This document shows positions 8,659 through 18,118 of a DNA stretch of 64,000 bases, in pieces. Location: assembly GCF_001458335.1 (NCBI RefSeq), contig NZ_CYTO01000009.1, positions 444,385 through 508,384 of the forward strand. Direction: 5' to 3'. Position numbers and translations under genes: made by a program. The notes beneath the pieces are model-generated. The model made no database searches, was not told the DNA's origin, and saw only the letters and a program-made list of their open reading frames with translations. Within the stretch, counting starts at the first letter, position 1, and each line of letters opens with the position of its first letter. This DNA is from Cognatishimia activa (GTDB taxonomy: Bacteria; Pseudomonadota; Alphaproteobacteria; Rhodobacterales; Rhodobacteraceae).

Positions 8659-9438
8659 ATGGCTGAACCTATCATTCGTATGACCAACATCGAAAAGCAC
8701 TTCGGCTCTGTGATTGCCTTGGCGGGGGTGTCTGTAGATGTCTTTGCTGGGGAATGTCACTGCCTGTTGGGTGACAACGGTGCCGGTAAGTCGACCTTCA
8801 TTAAGACCATGTCCGGTGTGCACCAGCCCACCAAGGGCGAGATCTATTTTGAAGGCGAACCAATGAACTTTGGCGACCCTCGGGATGCCATCTCAGCAGG
8901 GATTGCGACGGTGCACCAGCATTTGGCGATGATCCCTTTGATGTCGGTCAGCCGTAACTTCTTCATGGGCAATGAGCCTGAGAAGAAAGTCGGACCGTTC
9001 AAGTTCTTTGATCACGAATATGCCAATACTGTCACGATGGACGCGATGAAGAAGATGGGCATCAACCTGCGAGGTCCTGACCAAGCGGTTGGCACGCTAT
9101 CCGGTGGTGAGCGTCAGACGGTGGCCATCTCTCGTGCAGTACATTTTGGGGCGAAGGTGTTGATCCTCGACGAGCCAACGTCGGCATTGGGTGTGCGTCA
9201 GACCTCCAACGTTCTGGCAACCATCGACAAGGTGCGCAAGCAGGGCATTGGTGTTGTCTTCATCACCCACAACGTGCGCCATGCCATGGCGGTTGGAGAT
9301 CGCTTCACAGTGCTGAACCGGGGTAAGACCCTTGGAACCGCATTGAAGGGCGAAATTCAGCATGAAGAGTTGCAAGATCTCATGGCTGGCGGCCAGGAGC
9401 TTGCGACGCTTGAGGGCAGCCTCGGCGGCACCGTCTAA
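8659..9438 (+). CDS. Sugar/inositol ABC transporter ATP-binding protein (single-domain)
   Basis: 259 residues with one nucleotide-binding domain: Walker A GDNGAGKST (38-46), signature LSGGERQTVAISRAV, Walker B VLILDEPTSALG, switch His in VVFITHNVRHA. CUT2 ATPases such as RbsA usually hold two domains in about 500 residues, so this is the shorter FrcA-type form and should work as a homodimer. It is the last gene of the importer operon; an intrinsic terminator follows at 9465-9496. Confidence 0.9.
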   Translation: MAEPIIRMTNIEKHFGSVIALAGVSVDVFAGECHCLLGDNGAGKSTFIKTMSGVHQPTKGEIYFEGEPMNFGDPRDAISAGIATVHQHLAMIPLMSVSRNFFMGNEPEKKVGPFKFFDHEYANTVTMDAMKKMGINLRGPDQAVGTLSGGERQTVAISRAVHFGAKVLILDEPTSALGVRQTSNVLATIDKVRKQGIGVVFITHNVRHAMAVGDRFTVLNRGKTLGTALKGEIQHEELQDLMAGGQELATLEGSLGGTV

Positions 9439-9464
9439 GACTCGCGCTCAGTAACGATGAGATC

Positions 9465-9496
9465 AAAACCGCCCGGTGTGATCCGGGCGGTTTTTT
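9465..9496 (+). terminator. Rho-independent terminator after the inositol importer operon
   Basis: Twelve-base arms AAAACCGCCCGG and CCGGGCGGTTTT around a 6-base loop, continuing into a T-run. The stem is perfectly paired and the loop short. It isolates the inositol importer from the phosphonate operon downstream. Confidence 0.92.
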
Positions 9497-9569
9497 CTTG
9501 TTTGGGGTTGTCTAAGAGACTCTTCAAGCCCAAAAAATTTGTCTAGCGATTTACAAAACTGACGCAGTC

Positions 9570-9587
9570 CTGTCGTGACTCTGTCAC
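9570..9587 (+). promoter_or_regulatory. Pho box (PhoB binding site) upstream of phnC
   Basis: Two direct repeats CTGTCGT (9570-9576) and CTGTCAC (9581-9587) at the 11-base period of PhoB half-sites, 65 bp before the phnC start. PhoB boxes in proteobacteria are tandem CTGTCAT-like repeats with this spacing. It implies that phosphonate uptake is induced by phosphate starvation. Confidence 0.8.
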
Positions 9588-9651
9588 TTAATGTTTAAGA
9601 AACTGCAATCGCATCCCCATAGGTTCGGCCTCGAATTTTTGGGGGACTGGA

Positions 9652-10461
9652 ATGCTCACCGTCACAAACTTGACGAAACGCTTTGGCAGCAAAGCCGCGG
9701 TCGATAACGCGAATTTTGATGTCAACGAACCCGCTATGATTGGCATTATTGGTCGGTCGGGCGCTGGTAAATCTACCATGTTGCGGATGATGAACCGTTT
9801 GGCGGATGCATCCGAGGGCTCAATCGTCTTCGAAGGTGAAGACATCACTGCCCTAAAAGGCGCAGCAAAGCGCGCGTGGCAGTCCCGCTGTGCGATGATC
9901 TTTCAACAGTTCAATCTGGTGCCTCGGATGGACGTTGTGTCCAACGTTCTGCACGGAACACTGAACCGCCGCAGCACAGTGGCGACCATGTTCAACCTCT
10001 ATCCAGAGGATGACATCCACAAAGCGATTGAGATCCTTGATCGCCTTGGTATTGCGGACCAAGCCCCAAAGCGCGCCGAGGCGCTGTCTGGCGGTCAGCA
10101 ACAACGTGTGGCGATTGCCCGTGCCGTGATGCAGGACCCGCAGATCATTCTTGCGGATGAGCCGATTGCTTCCCTTGACCCGATGAACGCACAGATCGTG
10201 ATGGAGGCTCTGCGCCGCATTCATGAAGAAGACGGGCGCATGGTGATCGCGAACCTGCACACGCTCGACACCGCGCGTCGCTACTGTGACCGCGTGATCG
10301 GCATGCGCGACGGGCGCATCGTATTCGATGGCACCCCGGATCAGCTAACCACCGGAGCGGCACGCGACATCTACGGCGCCGGCGATGACTTCTCTGAAGC
10401 CGCCACATCCACCGAAATTCAAGCTTTGGACAGGTCCGCGGCAACCGCCGTCAATGCCTGA
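9652..10461 (+). CDS. phnC: Phosphonate ABC transporter ATP-binding protein
   Basis: 269 residues. Walker [10 protein letters not shown], signature [15 protein letters not shown], and Walker [13 protein letters not shown], with the PhnC-typical [16 protein letters not shown] and the histidine switch in [13 protein letters not shown]. It energises import of phosphonates across the inner membrane with PhnD and the two PhnE proteins that follow. Preceded by a Pho box (9570-9587) and a possible PhnF half-site. Confidence 0.93.
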   Translation: MLTVTNLTKRFGSKAAVDNANFDVNEPAMIGIIGRSGAGKSTMLRMMNRLADASEGSIVFEGEDITALKGAAKRAWQSRCAMIFQQFNLVPRMDVVSNVLHGTLNRRSTVATMFNLYPEDDIHKAIEILDRLGIADQAPKRAEALSGGQQQRVAIARAVMQDPQIILADEPIASLDPMNAQIVMEALRRIHEEDGRMVIANLHTLDTARRYCDRVIGMRDGRIVFDGTPDQLTTGAARDIYGAGDDFSEAATSTEIQALDRSAATAVNA

Positions 10462-10518
10462 TCCTGAACCTCATCGTGCACGGAGGTGTGCGCGAGACCT
10501 ATCATCATGGAGAGACTG

Positions 10519-11427
10519 ATGAAAAAGACTATCGTACTGGCTCTGGCCGCTTCTACTGCTCTGTCCTCTGCTGCAATGGCAGAAGGCATCTCTGAATTCC
10601 GCATCGGCATCTTGGGCGGTGAAAACGCACAAGACCGCATGAACTCTTACGAGTGCCTGCGCGCATACACAGAGGAAGCTCTGGGCGTTCCAACAAAACT
10701 GTTCGCACCTGCTGACTACGCTGGTGTTATCCAAGGTCTCGTTGGCGGCACTCTGGACTTCGCATGGTTGGGCGCGTCTTCCTACGCTGCAACTTACCTG
10801 CAAAACGAAGATGCAGTTGAGCCAGTGCTGATCAAAGTGAACCTGGACGGTTCCATCGGCTACCACTCTATCGGTTTCGCACGCAAAGACGCAGCGATTG
10901 GGAACCTGGACGACATGGAAGGCAAAGTGTTCGGCTTTGGCGACCCTAACTCCACATCCGGTTACCTGATCCCATCCATCGAGATCCCTCAGTACAAAGA
11001 CGGCATCACAATGGACTCCGGCAAATACTTTGGTGAAGTGAAATTCACCGGTGGCCACGAGCAAACAATCGTTGCGGTGAACAACGGCGACATCGACGGC
11101 GGTGTGACTTGGGCAGACGGCCAAGGCAACTGGGAAGACGGCTACAACTCTGGCGCGCTGCGCAAAGCTGTTGACGCGGGTCTGGTTGACATGAACGACC
11201 TGGTTCAAATCTGGAAATCCAAGCCGATCCCAGAAGGTCCAATCGTTCTGCGTAAAGAGCTGCCAGCGGACGTAAAAGCGACCATGACTGCACTCGTAGA
11301 CAACATGTATGAAAACGATCAGGACTGCGCATACAACATCGCAGCGGGCGAAACTCTTGGCTTCCAGCCAGTGACCCACGCGACCTATGAGTCCATCATC
11401 GAAGCACGCAAACTGAAGTCTAAATAA
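10519..11427 (+). CDS. phnD: Phosphonate ABC transporter substrate-binding protein
   Basis: 302 residues from the ATG at 10519, which has GGAGAG 5 bases upstream and starts MKKTIVLALAASTALSSAAMA, a clean signal peptide ending at AMA. The mature protein starts EGISEFRIGILGGENAQDRM, the standard PhnD opening. WLGASSYAA and the HEQTIVAVNNGDIDGG segment belong to the phosphonate-binding family. In the family it captures phosphonates such as 2-aminoethylphosphonate in the periplasm. A terminator-like hairpin lies between this gene and the permeases. Confidence 0.94.
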   Translation: MKKTIVLALAASTALSSAAMAEGISEFRIGILGGENAQDRMNSYECLRAYTEEALGVPTKLFAPADYAGVIQGLVGGTLDFAWLGASSYAATYLQNEDAVEPVLIKVNLDGSIGYHSIGFARKDAAIGNLDDMEGKVFGFGDPNSTSGYLIPSIEIPQYKDGITMDSGKYFGEVKFTGGHEQTIVAVNNGDIDGGVTWADGQGNWEDGYNSGALRKAVDAGLVDMNDLVQIWKSKPIPEGPIVLRKELPADVKATMTALVDNMYENDQDCAYNIAAGETLGFQPVTHATYESIIEARKLKSK

Positions 11428-11445
11428 TTCAGTTTTTCCCCTGAT

Positions 11446-11476
11446 GGCGGGCCCCAGTCTTGGGGCTCGCCTTTTT
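11446..11476 (+). terminator. Intercistronic terminator-like hairpin after phnD
   Basis: Arms GGCGGGCCCCA (11446-11456) and TGGGGCTCGCC (11461-11471) pair with one internal mismatch around a 4-base loop, followed by five T. It lies 19 bp after the phnD stop and 17 bp before the first permease. It should cause partial termination, so PhnD is made in excess. Confidence 0.8.
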
Positions 11477-11493
11477 CATGATAAGGCCCCGAT

Positions 11494-12372
11494 ATGGCAG
11501 AACTTTCCGCAGGCAGTGTCAGCGTCAATAGCATCCAAAACTCTTATATGGAGCAGGTGCGCCGCAAACGACTGTATTCCTTTATCGCTTTGATCATCTT
11601 CGCCGCGTTAATGGTATCCGGTTTTAACACCGCTGCCGCCCGGAACGGTGGTTCTTTCTGGGGTGGGATCGACAATTTCTTTGACTATCCGGCAGATGTT
11701 GTCGGCGAAGCTGCAGAGAAATTTGCCGAACTTCCTGCGCATTTCGTGACCTATTTCCCGGCCTTGGTAGAGACGGTGAATATCGCCGCTGTCTCCACTT
11801 TGATCGGCGCGCTTTTTGCAATCATCCTTTCGCTTCTATCCACCCGTGGTCTGGCGAAATTCCCCAAACTGGTTGGCGTCTTCCGCCGTGCGATGGACAT
11901 CATGCGCGCGGTGCCAGAGATTGTGATTGCATTGATCCTGATCTTTATTCTGGGCGGTGGCCCGGTGCCCGCGATGATCGCCATTGCGATCCACACCGCG
12001 GGCGCTCTGGGCAAGCTTTATTCCGAAGTGAATGAAAACGCCGACCTCAAACCGGTGGATGGGCTAAGCTCTGTTGGCGCCACTTGGTCGCAAAAAATGC
12101 TGCTGGCCGTGGTGCCGCAGGTCGCGCCAAACTGGCTGTCTTACGCATTGCTGCGTTTTGAAATCAACATTCGCGCCTCGGCCATCTTGGGCTTCGTCGG
12201 CGCGGGCGGTTTGGGCTACGAGCTCAAAAACGCGATCTCCTGGGGGCAGGGGCGTTATGACGAGGCAGGGGCCATGTTCATCCTGCTCTTCTTAACGATT
12301 GTCCTGTTTGACCAAATTTCAAGTTACTACCGCGACCGGCTGGTGCATGGCGCGGGTGAGGGAGGGCACTAA
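11494..12372 (+). CDS. phnE: Phosphonate ABC transporter permease, first subunit
   Basis: 292 residues with an N-terminal membrane anchor near 30-48 and a BPD_transp_1 domain (about 95-285). The EAA loop contains DGLSSVGATWSQKMLLAVVPQVAPNW, the PhnE form of the ATPase contact. RASAILGFVGAGGLGYEL is also diagnostic. It pairs with the larger PhnE at 12374, which starts one base after this stop, to form a heterodimeric channel. Confidence 0.92.
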   Translation: MAELSAGSVSVNSIQNSYMEQVRRKRLYSFIALIIFAALMVSGFNTAAARNGGSFWGGIDNFFDYPADVVGEAAEKFAELPAHFVTYFPALVETVNIAAVSTLIGALFAIILSLLSTRGLAKFPKLVGVFRRAMDIMRAVPEIVIALILIFILGGGPVPAMIAIAIHTAGALGKLYSEVNENADLKPVDGLSSVGATWSQKMLLAVVPQVAPNWLSYALLRFEINIRASAILGFVGAGGLGYELKNAISWGQGRYDEAGAMFILLFLTIVLFDQISSYYRDRLVHGAGEGGH

Positions 12373-12373
12373 G

Positions 12374-13705
12374 ATGGCTGCTCTGGACACCAATCCTGTC
12401 ACCAACACCGCCGCTTTGCAGGCTGACGCAAGCCGCCTGTTCCGCAAAAAGCGCCTGTTTTCCTTCGCGGTTCCTGCGCTGATCCTGGTCTATCTGACCT
12501 ATATCTTCTTTGCCTTTGACATCATGGGGCTAGTGCAGAAAGCCAATGGCGACAACGCGCGTTCGCTTATCGCCGACACTTACAGCCACAAGGTTCACAT
12601 CACCCGCGACAACCGCAATGGCGCGGTGACTGCGGCCATCGAAGGCGAGAAAAAGGGTCGCTACCCAGAAGGCACCGCGCCGGATTGGGTAGAACTCGGC
12701 GAGACAACGGTCATTGATCTGGGTGACGGACACATCATCACCTATGGTCCTGAAACCATCACTTATGATGTGCCAGGCTACGGTTTAATCAAAGCGACCC
12801 CAAGCCGCTCTCGGGGTGTGGTGCAAGAATACCCGACCGATGAGATCCCAGAATGGATCAACGCCTCTAAGAACCGGATGGCGATCACCACAGAAGCGGG
12901 CCGTCTGACTGTGACGCGTAACCGTTCCGAGGTGTTCCGTTACTTCACCGGCTGGGAGCTGTTCTTCTTCACGCTGTCTAGCCCGTATCACGGCATGGGA
13001 TTTGGCGAACTGGTGTCGCGCGCCTTCAACGGTGAAGCCGCTGCAATTATGAACGACTTTTGGAACAACCCGATGTGGCTGCATGGCCAAGTCGCTTGGG
13101 CCATTGGTGAAACCATTCTGATGGCTTTCCTTGGAACCATGGGCGCAGCGATTGTTGCTCTGCCACTCGCCTTCCTCGCGGCCAAGAACTTTGCGCCCCT
13201 TATGGCGGTGCGCTTTGCCACCCGCCGGTTCTTTTACTTCCTACGCGGCGTGGACGCCTTGATCTGGACGATTATCCTATCCCGCGCCTTTGGCCTTGGG
13301 CCTTTGACCGGTGCGCTGGCGATCTTGATCACGGATACGGGCAGCTTTGGTAAGATGTTCTCAGAAGCGCTTGAGAATGTGGATAAAAAGCAGATCGAAG
13401 GCATCCGTTCCACTGGTGCCAAACCGATCCAACGTTATCGCTTTGGCGTCATCCCGCAGATCACCCCGGTGCTGCTCTCTCAGATCCTCTACTATCTGGA
13501 ATCCAATACCCGCTCTGCCACCATTATTGGTGCGATCACAGGCGGTGGTATCGGCCTGATGCTGACCCAAGCGATCATCACCCAGAAAGACTGGGAAGAG
13601 GTGACCTACTACATCGTGCTCGTCGTGCTGATGGTGATGATGATGGACACAATCTCTGGCTGGCTGCGCGGCAAGTTGATTGGGTCCTCTGAGGACAAGC
13701 ATTAA
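12374..13705 (+). CDS. phnE: Phosphonate ABC transporter permease, second subunit (extended N-terminus)
   Basis: 443 residues from the ATG at 12374, directly after the first permease and preceded by GGGAGGG; an upstream in-frame ATG at 12299 lies inside that gene and is unlikely. After a membrane anchor (about 30-50) comes a polar stretch of some 140 residues, then the permease domain (about 220-435) with an EAA loop ([24 protein letters not shown]) and [15 protein letters not shown]. The long extracytoplasmic N-terminus is usual for second PhnE subunits of this group. The stop shares one base with the next gene's start (TAATG). Confidence 0.9.
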   Translation: MAALDTNPVTNTAALQADASRLFRKKRLFSFAVPALILVYLTYIFFAFDIMGLVQKANGDNARSLIADTYSHKVHITRDNRNGAVTAAIEGEKKGRYPEGTAPDWVELGETTVIDLGDGHIITYGPETITYDVPGYGLIKATPSRSRGVVQEYPTDEIPEWINASKNRMAITTEAGRLTVTRNRSEVFRYFTGWELFFFTLSSPYHGMGFGELVSRAFNGEAAAIMNDFWNNPMWLHGQVAWAIGETILMAFLGTMGAAIVALPLAFLAAKNFAPLMAVRFATRRFFYFLRGVDALIWTIILSRAFGLGPLTGALAILITDTGSFGKMFSEALENVDKKQIEGIRSTGAKPIQRYRFGVIPQITPVLLSQILYYLESNTRSATIIGAITGGGIGLMLTQAIITQKDWEEVTYYIVLVVLMVMMMDTISGWLRGKLIGSSEDKH

Positions 13706-14322
13706 TGGCGAGACTAAAGGCTGACGCGCCGGTTCTGCACGACAATGCAAGTGTCGTGAATTCAGACATTGGCGCGTTTTGTGAGGTGGGTGAGGGCGCA
13801 CGGCTGCTCAACTCCACTTTGGGCGACTACTCTTATTGCGAGCGGCTTTGCGACATCGCGAATGCAACGATCGGCAAGTTCGCCAATATCGCAAGCTTTG
13901 TGCGGATCGGCGCCACGGATCATCCTCTAACGACAGCTTCGCTTCATCATTTCATGTATCGTTCAGGGTGCTACTGGGATGATGCGGAAAACGATCAAGC
14001 TTTCTTTGAACACCGCGCGTCGCGGCGAGCGACTTTGGGTCATGACATCTGGATCGGCCACGGGGCGATGATCAAACCAGAGGTGACAATTGGCCATGGC
14101 GCGGTGATCGCCGCGGGCGCGATTGTGACCAAAGATGTGGCCCCTTACACAATCGTGGCAGGGACCCCGGCCAAAGTTCTGCGTTTGCGCCAACCTGCTG
14201 AGATTGCCGAGCGCATGATCGCGCTGGCTTGGTGGGACTGGGATCACGAACAGATTCGGTCTGCTTTGGAGGACTTCAGAGGCCTCAGCGCTGAAGCGTT
14301 CCTAGAAAAATATGAGCGCTGA
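13705..14322 (+). CDS. Hexapeptide-repeat acyltransferase of the phosphonate operon
   Basis: 205 residues with left-handed beta-helix hexapeptide repeats: an N-terminal set ([20 protein letters not shown]) and a C-terminal set after a loop ([33 protein letters not shown]), ending in [15 protein letters not shown] as in XAT acetyltransferases. A subgroup of these is regularly found in C-P lyase operons and may acetylate aminophosphonates or phosphonate intermediates, as PhnO does with a different fold. The substrate is inferred from context. It ends 8 bp from the convergent phnF. Confidence 0.83.
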   Translation: MARLKADAPVLHDNASVVNSDIGAFCEVGEGARLLNSTLGDYSYCERLCDIANATIGKFANIASFVRIGATDHPLTTASLHHFMYRSGCYWDDAENDQAFFEHRASRRATLGHDIWIGHGAMIKPEVTIGHGAVIAAGAIVTKDVAPYTIVAGTPAKVLRLRQPAEIAERMIALAWWDWDHEQIRSALEDFRGLSAEAFLEKYER

Positions 14323-14329
14323 TAGCACG

Positions 14330-15064
14330 TTAGTCTTCTTCAAAAGTCAGCGTCATCCGCTCACCGCAAAACCACGTCATGCCGTATTCAACCGGCATGC
14401 CGTCGCCATCCACATCTAACCCCGTTGAGTAGAGCAAAGGAGCCCCCTCGCGGACCTGAAGCCGCAAAGCTTGGGTGGCATCCGCCAAGACCGCTCGAAT
14501 ACGGGTGCTGGAACGGGTGAAGTCCGTCACGCCTGCTTTGGCGAGGGCTTTGGTAATACTGGTTTCTTCTGCCAGCGCTTGCGCAATTCCCGGCAGTCGT
14601 GCTTCAGGAAAATGGCTGATCGAAAGCGCGATCGGGTGTCCGTCCGTCAAAGACACACCGTGTCTGACACAGATTGTATCGCCGGTTGGGATCTTTAGCC
14701 GGTCCGCCTCTTCTTCGGTTGCGGGGCGGCTTTCAAGGCTGAGGGTCCGTTTTGATGGCAATCGCCCAGCCTGCCGCAAATTCTGGTGAAAGCGCATGCG
14801 TTTTCCCAGCGGATACTCCGCCGGGACCGATTTTACAAAAGCCCCCGCGCCACGACGGGTGTGGACTAATCCTTCTTCCACCAATGCAGACAAGGCGTGG
14901 CGCACCGTATGACGGTTGACGCCAAACCGTTCAGACAGAACCGCCTCAGTGGGCAGCTTGTCCCCCGGCTTGTAGCGGTTCTCGGCAATATCCATGCGCA
15001 AGGCATTTGCGATGGCTCGCCAGATCGGCGTACGGCCGTTGGATGATCGATTTGATTGGGTCAT
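14330..15064 (-). CDS. phnF: GntR-family (HutC subfamily) regulator of phosphonate metabolism
   Basis: 244 residues. An N-terminal winged helix (about 12-78: KLPTEAVLSERFGVNRHTVRHALSAL) is followed by a UTRA ligand domain (about 95-240) ending in VEYGMTWFCGERMTLTFE, a hallmark of PhnF. It is transcribed away from phnG, the standard arrangement in alphaproteobacteria, and probably represses the phn transcripts; the 96-bp gap would hold its site. A TGTCTAG heptamer occurs in this gap and also upstream of phnC. Confidence 0.92.
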   Translation of the reverse strand: MTQSNRSSNGRTPIWRAIANALRMDIAENRYKPGDKLPTEAVLSERFGVNRHTVRHALSALVEEGLVHTRRGAGAFVKSVPAEYPLGKRMRFHQNLRQAGRLPSKRTLSLESRPATEEEADRLKIPTGDTICVRHGVSLTDGHPIALSISHFPEARLPGIAQALAEETSITKALAKAGVTDFTRSSTRIRAVLADATQALRLQVREGAPLLYSTGLDVDGDGMPVEYGMTWFCGERMTLTFEED

Positions 15065-15119
15065 TTCATGGAAACTTCACAAAACTCTGCTGGTCGGAAT
15101 CACCTCAGTCGGCGATAAT

Positions 15120-15140
15120 ATGTCTAGTTGTATAGTAAAC
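15120..15140. promoter_or_regulatory. Possible PhnF binding site before phnG
   Basis: An imperfect dyad with left element TGTCTAG and right element TATAGTA lies 20-40 bp upstream of the phnG start. The left heptamer recurs at 9540-9546, upstream of phnC. HutC-subfamily regulators bind TATA/CTAG-rich dyads of this size. The match is weak and no third copy is present. Confidence 0.35.
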
Positions 15141-15160
15141 TGCAAACTTGTCGAGAGGCC

Positions 15161-15610
15161 ATGCAAGAGATCCAACAAAAAGAGCGCAAAGCTTGGTTGA
15201 GCCTGATGGCGACGTCGCCTGATGGCGCGTTGACCAAGCTATTTGCACAAACCGCCGAGACGCCCGCGTTTGACTGGCTGCGTCCCCCGGAAATTGGCAG
15301 CGTCATGGTACGTGGCCGCACCGGCGCAACGGGCGCACCCTTTAATTTGGGTGAGATGACCGTGACGCGCTGCTCGCTCAAACTCAGCACCGGTGAAGTC
15401 GGACATGGCTATGTGCAAGGACGCCGCAAAGAAGACGCCGAAAGCGCAGCACTGGTCGACGCGCTGATGCAGACAGAGGCGGCGACTGAGTTGCAGGCAG
15501 CGGTTTTGTCTCCGCTCTCTCAACAAGTTGCTGACACCAAATCGGCTCGTGCGCGCAAAGCAGCATCGACGAAGGTCGATTTCTTCACCATGGCGCGAGG
15601 AGAGGACTGA
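15161..15610 (+). CDS. phnG: C-P lyase core subunit PhnG
   Basis: 149 residues from the ATG at 15161, which has GAGAGG 2 bases upstream; a start at 15128 would overlap the promoter. RKAWLSLMATSP opens the family, and VMVRGRTGATGAPFNLGEMTVTRCSLKL and GHGYVQGRRKEDAESAALVDAL are conserved PhnG blocks. It is a subunit of the PhnGHIJ core that attaches the phosphonate to ribose before C-P cleavage. It shares one base with phnH (TGATG). Confidence 0.95.
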   Translation: MQEIQQKERKAWLSLMATSPDGALTKLFAQTAETPAFDWLRPPEIGSVMVRGRTGATGAPFNLGEMTVTRCSLKLSTGEVGHGYVQGRRKEDAESAALVDALMQTEAATELQAAVLSPLSQQVADTKSARARKAASTKVDFFTMARGED

Positions 15611-16173
15611 TGGAAGCTCTTGAACTCACAGGCGGGTTTTTCGATCCCGCACCAGAAGCCGCCCGTGCCTTTCGCCAGATCATGACGGTCATGGCAAAAC
15701 CGGGCACCATTCTAGATTTGGATCAGGCCGAGGCCCCAGCACCGGTGTCAAAAGCTGCAGCGACCTTGCTATTGACCCTTTGTGATCCGGATACAGGCAT
15801 CTACCTTGCCGGGGACGCTGACACTGATGCCGTACGCAATTGGATCAACTTCCACATCGGCGCACCGCTTGTATCGGCTGCGACCTGCGACTTTGCGGTT
15901 GGCACATGGGAGGCGCTTGCGCCGCTGTCTCAATTCAAAATCGGCACCTCCGAATACCCGGATCGCTCTGCCAGCCTGATCGTGGAAAGTGACGTTCTTG
16001 AAAACCAAGGTGCGGTGCTGCAAGGCCCGGGCATCAAAGACCGTGCGGCGCTGAGCTTGCCGGAAACGGCGGCATTCCAAGCCAATCAGATGCTCTTCCC
16101 GCTAGGGCTCGATTTCTATTTCACCCAAGGCAGCCGCGTCGCGGCCCTGCCACGCACGACGGAGGTCCGCTGA
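15610..16173 (+). CDS. phnH: C-P lyase core subunit PhnH
   Basis: 187 residues, the usual PhnH length. It has the family features FRQIMTVMAKPGTI near the N-terminus, LLTLCDPDTGIYL, and GPGIKDRAALSL with FPLGLDFYFTQGSRVAALPRTT at the end. PhnH is a structural, pyridoxal-transferase-like subunit of the C-P lyase core with no known catalytic residues. It overlaps phnG and phnI by one base each. Confidence 0.95.
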   Translation: MEALELTGGFFDPAPEAARAFRQIMTVMAKPGTILDLDQAEAPAPVSKAAATLLLTLCDPDTGIYLAGDADTDAVRNWINFHIGAPLVSAATCDFAVGTWEALAPLSQFKIGTSEYPDRSASLIVESDVLENQGAVLQGPGIKDRAALSLPETAAFQANQMLFPLGLDFYFTQGSRVAALPRTTEVR

Positions 16174-17261
16174 TGTATGTTGCTGTAAAGGGCGGCGAAC
16201 GCGCCATTGAAAACGCGCATGCCTGGCTTGCTGAAGAGCGCCGGGGGGATACGTCTGTTGAAGAACTGTCCATTGCGCAAATTCGCGAACAGCTGAAGCT
16301 GGCGGTGAACCGGGTGATGGCGGAAGGCTCGCTGTATGATCCTGATCTTGCGGCATTGGCCATCAAACAAGCGCGGGGCGATCTGATTGAAGCAATCTTC
16401 CTGATCCGTGCCTACCGCACAACATTGCCGCGTTTTGGGTCCTCAAACCCAATTGAGACAAGTGAGATGGACTGCGAGCGCCGGATTTCCGCGACCTTTA
16501 AAGACCTGCCGGGTGGACAGGTTTTGGGCCCAACCTTTGACTACACGCACCGTCTGCTGGATTTCAAATTGGCCGCAGATGGTGAGACAATCGAAGTTCC
16601 AGAGCGCGACGCGGTGCCTGAAACGGTGCCCCATGTGACGGAATTCCTGAACAAGGAAGGGCTTATTCAGGATGAAGCGGCCAGCGAAGACACGCCGCCC
16701 GACCTGACGCGCGAGCCACTCGAACTGCCCGCCGACCGAGCTTTGCGCCTGCAGTCTTTGGCACGTGCGGATGAAGGCTTTACGCTGGGCATGGCTTATT
16801 CCACCCAACGGGGCTATGGCCGCACCCACGCCTTTGTAGGCGAGCTGCGCATTGGCGCGGTGTCTGTGGAAATGGACATTCCAGAACTGGGATTTGCCAT
16901 TGATCTTGGTGAAATCACCGTGACGGAATGTGAAACCGTGAACCAGTTCACCGGTTCCAAAACAGAACCCCCGCAATTCACCCGCGGCTATGGTTTGGTC
17001 TTTGGTCAGTCAGAGCGCAAGTCGATCTCGATGTCTCTTGTAGACCGGGCATTGCGTTGGGAAGAACTGGGCGAAGACAATGTTGGCGCACCGGCGCAAG
17101 ATGCAGAATTTGTGCTCTATCACGGCGACAATATCCAGGCGACCGGGTTCCTCGAACATATCAAACTCCCCCATTACGTGGACTTCCAATCTGAATTGGA
17201 ATTGATCCGCAAATTGCGCCGTGAGGCCATGGAACGGGCTGTGCCGGAGGCAGCAGAATGA
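16173..17261 (+). CDS. phnI: C-P lyase core subunit PhnI
   Basis: 362 residues. It begins MYVAVKGGERAIENAHAWL, the conserved PhnI opening, and carries RRISATFKDLPGGQVLGPTFDYTHRLLDF and QRGYGRTHAFVGELRIG. In the family PhnI with G, H and L displaces adenine of ATP by the phosphonate, giving ribose-1-phosphonate 5-triphosphate. Its stop overlaps the phnJ start by 4 bases. Confidence 0.96.
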   Translation: MYVAVKGGERAIENAHAWLAEERRGDTSVEELSIAQIREQLKLAVNRVMAEGSLYDPDLAALAIKQARGDLIEAIFLIRAYRTTLPRFGSSNPIETSEMDCERRISATFKDLPGGQVLGPTFDYTHRLLDFKLAADGETIEVPERDAVPETVPHVTEFLNKEGLIQDEAASEDTPPDLTREPLELPADRALRLQSLARADEGFTLGMAYSTQRGYGRTHAFVGELRIGAVSVEMDIPELGFAIDLGEITVTECETVNQFTGSKTEPPQFTRGYGLVFGQSERKSISMSLVDRALRWEELGEDNVGAPAQDAEFVLYHGDNIQATGFLEHIKLPHYVDFQSELELIRKLRREAMERAVPEAAE

Positions 17262-18118
17262 GCGATTACAACTTTGCTTACCTAGATGAGCAGACCAAAC
17301 GCATGATCCGCCGTGCGATCCTCAAAGGTCTGGCAATCCCCGGCTACCAAGTGCCGTTCGCCAGCCGCGAAATGCCGATGCCCTATGGTTGGGGCACCGG
17401 CGGGGTGCAGGTCTCAGCGGCGACATTGACGCCAGAGGACACGCTGAAAGTGATCGACCAAGGGGCCGATGACACCACCAACGCCGTGTCCATTCGCAAG
17501 TTTTTCGAAAAGACGGCAGAGGTCGGAACCACCACGGAAACCTCGGCGGCAACGGTCATCCAAACCCGTCACCGCATTCCTGAAGAGGACCTGAGCGAGG
17601 ACCAGATCCTTGTCTATCAAGTGCCCATCCCGGAACCACTCCGCTTCTTAGAACCTCGTGAAACCGAGACCCGCAAAATGCATGCGTTGGAAGAATACGG
17701 CCTCATGCATGTGAAACTCTATGAAGACATCGCCAAACACGGCCATATCGCCACCAGCTATGCCTATCCCGTGAAGGTGGAAGACCGTTACGTGATGGAC
17801 CCGTCGCCAATCCCGAAATTTGACAATCCAAAGATGGAAATGTCTGCCATTCAGCTCTTTGGCGCAGGGCGCGAGCAACGGATCTACGCGCTGCCGCCAT
17901 ACACCAAGGTTGTGAGCCTGGATTTTGAAGATCACCCGTTTGATCCGTCTAAAGCCCCCCATGCCTGCGCGCTGTGCGGGGCCGAAGATTCCTATCTGGA
18001 TGAAGTGATCACAGATGACAAAGGCGGGCGGATGTTTGTCTGCTCTGACACGGACTATTGCGAAAAGCGTCGGGCGGAAGGCCATACCGGTGACCTGACC
18101 AAGGAGACAGCGGCATGA
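17258..18118 (+). CDS. phnJ: Alpha-D-ribose 1-methylphosphonate 5-phosphate C-P lyase (radical SAM)
   Basis: 286 residues. The catalytic subunit that breaks the carbon-phosphorus bond with a 4Fe-4S cluster and S-adenosylmethionine. The unusual Cys pattern C237-x2-C240-x21-C262-x5-C268 is complete. The conserved stretch IPGYQVPFASREMPMPYGWG (27-46), which includes the radical-bearing glycine region, is present, so the enzyme should be active. It overlaps phnI and phnK by 4 bases at each side. Confidence 0.97.
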   Translation: MSDYNFAYLDEQTKRMIRRAILKGLAIPGYQVPFASREMPMPYGWGTGGVQVSAATLTPEDTLKVIDQGADDTTNAVSIRKFFEKTAEVGTTTETSAATVIQTRHRIPEEDLSEDQILVYQVPIPEPLRFLEPRETETRKMHALEEYGLMHVKLYEDIAKHGHIATSYAYPVKVEDRYVMDPSPIPKFDNPKMEMSAIQLFGAGREQRIYALPPYTKVVSLDFEDHPFDPSKAPHACALCGAEDSYLDEVITDDKGGRMFVCSDTDYCEKRRAEGHTGDLTKETAA

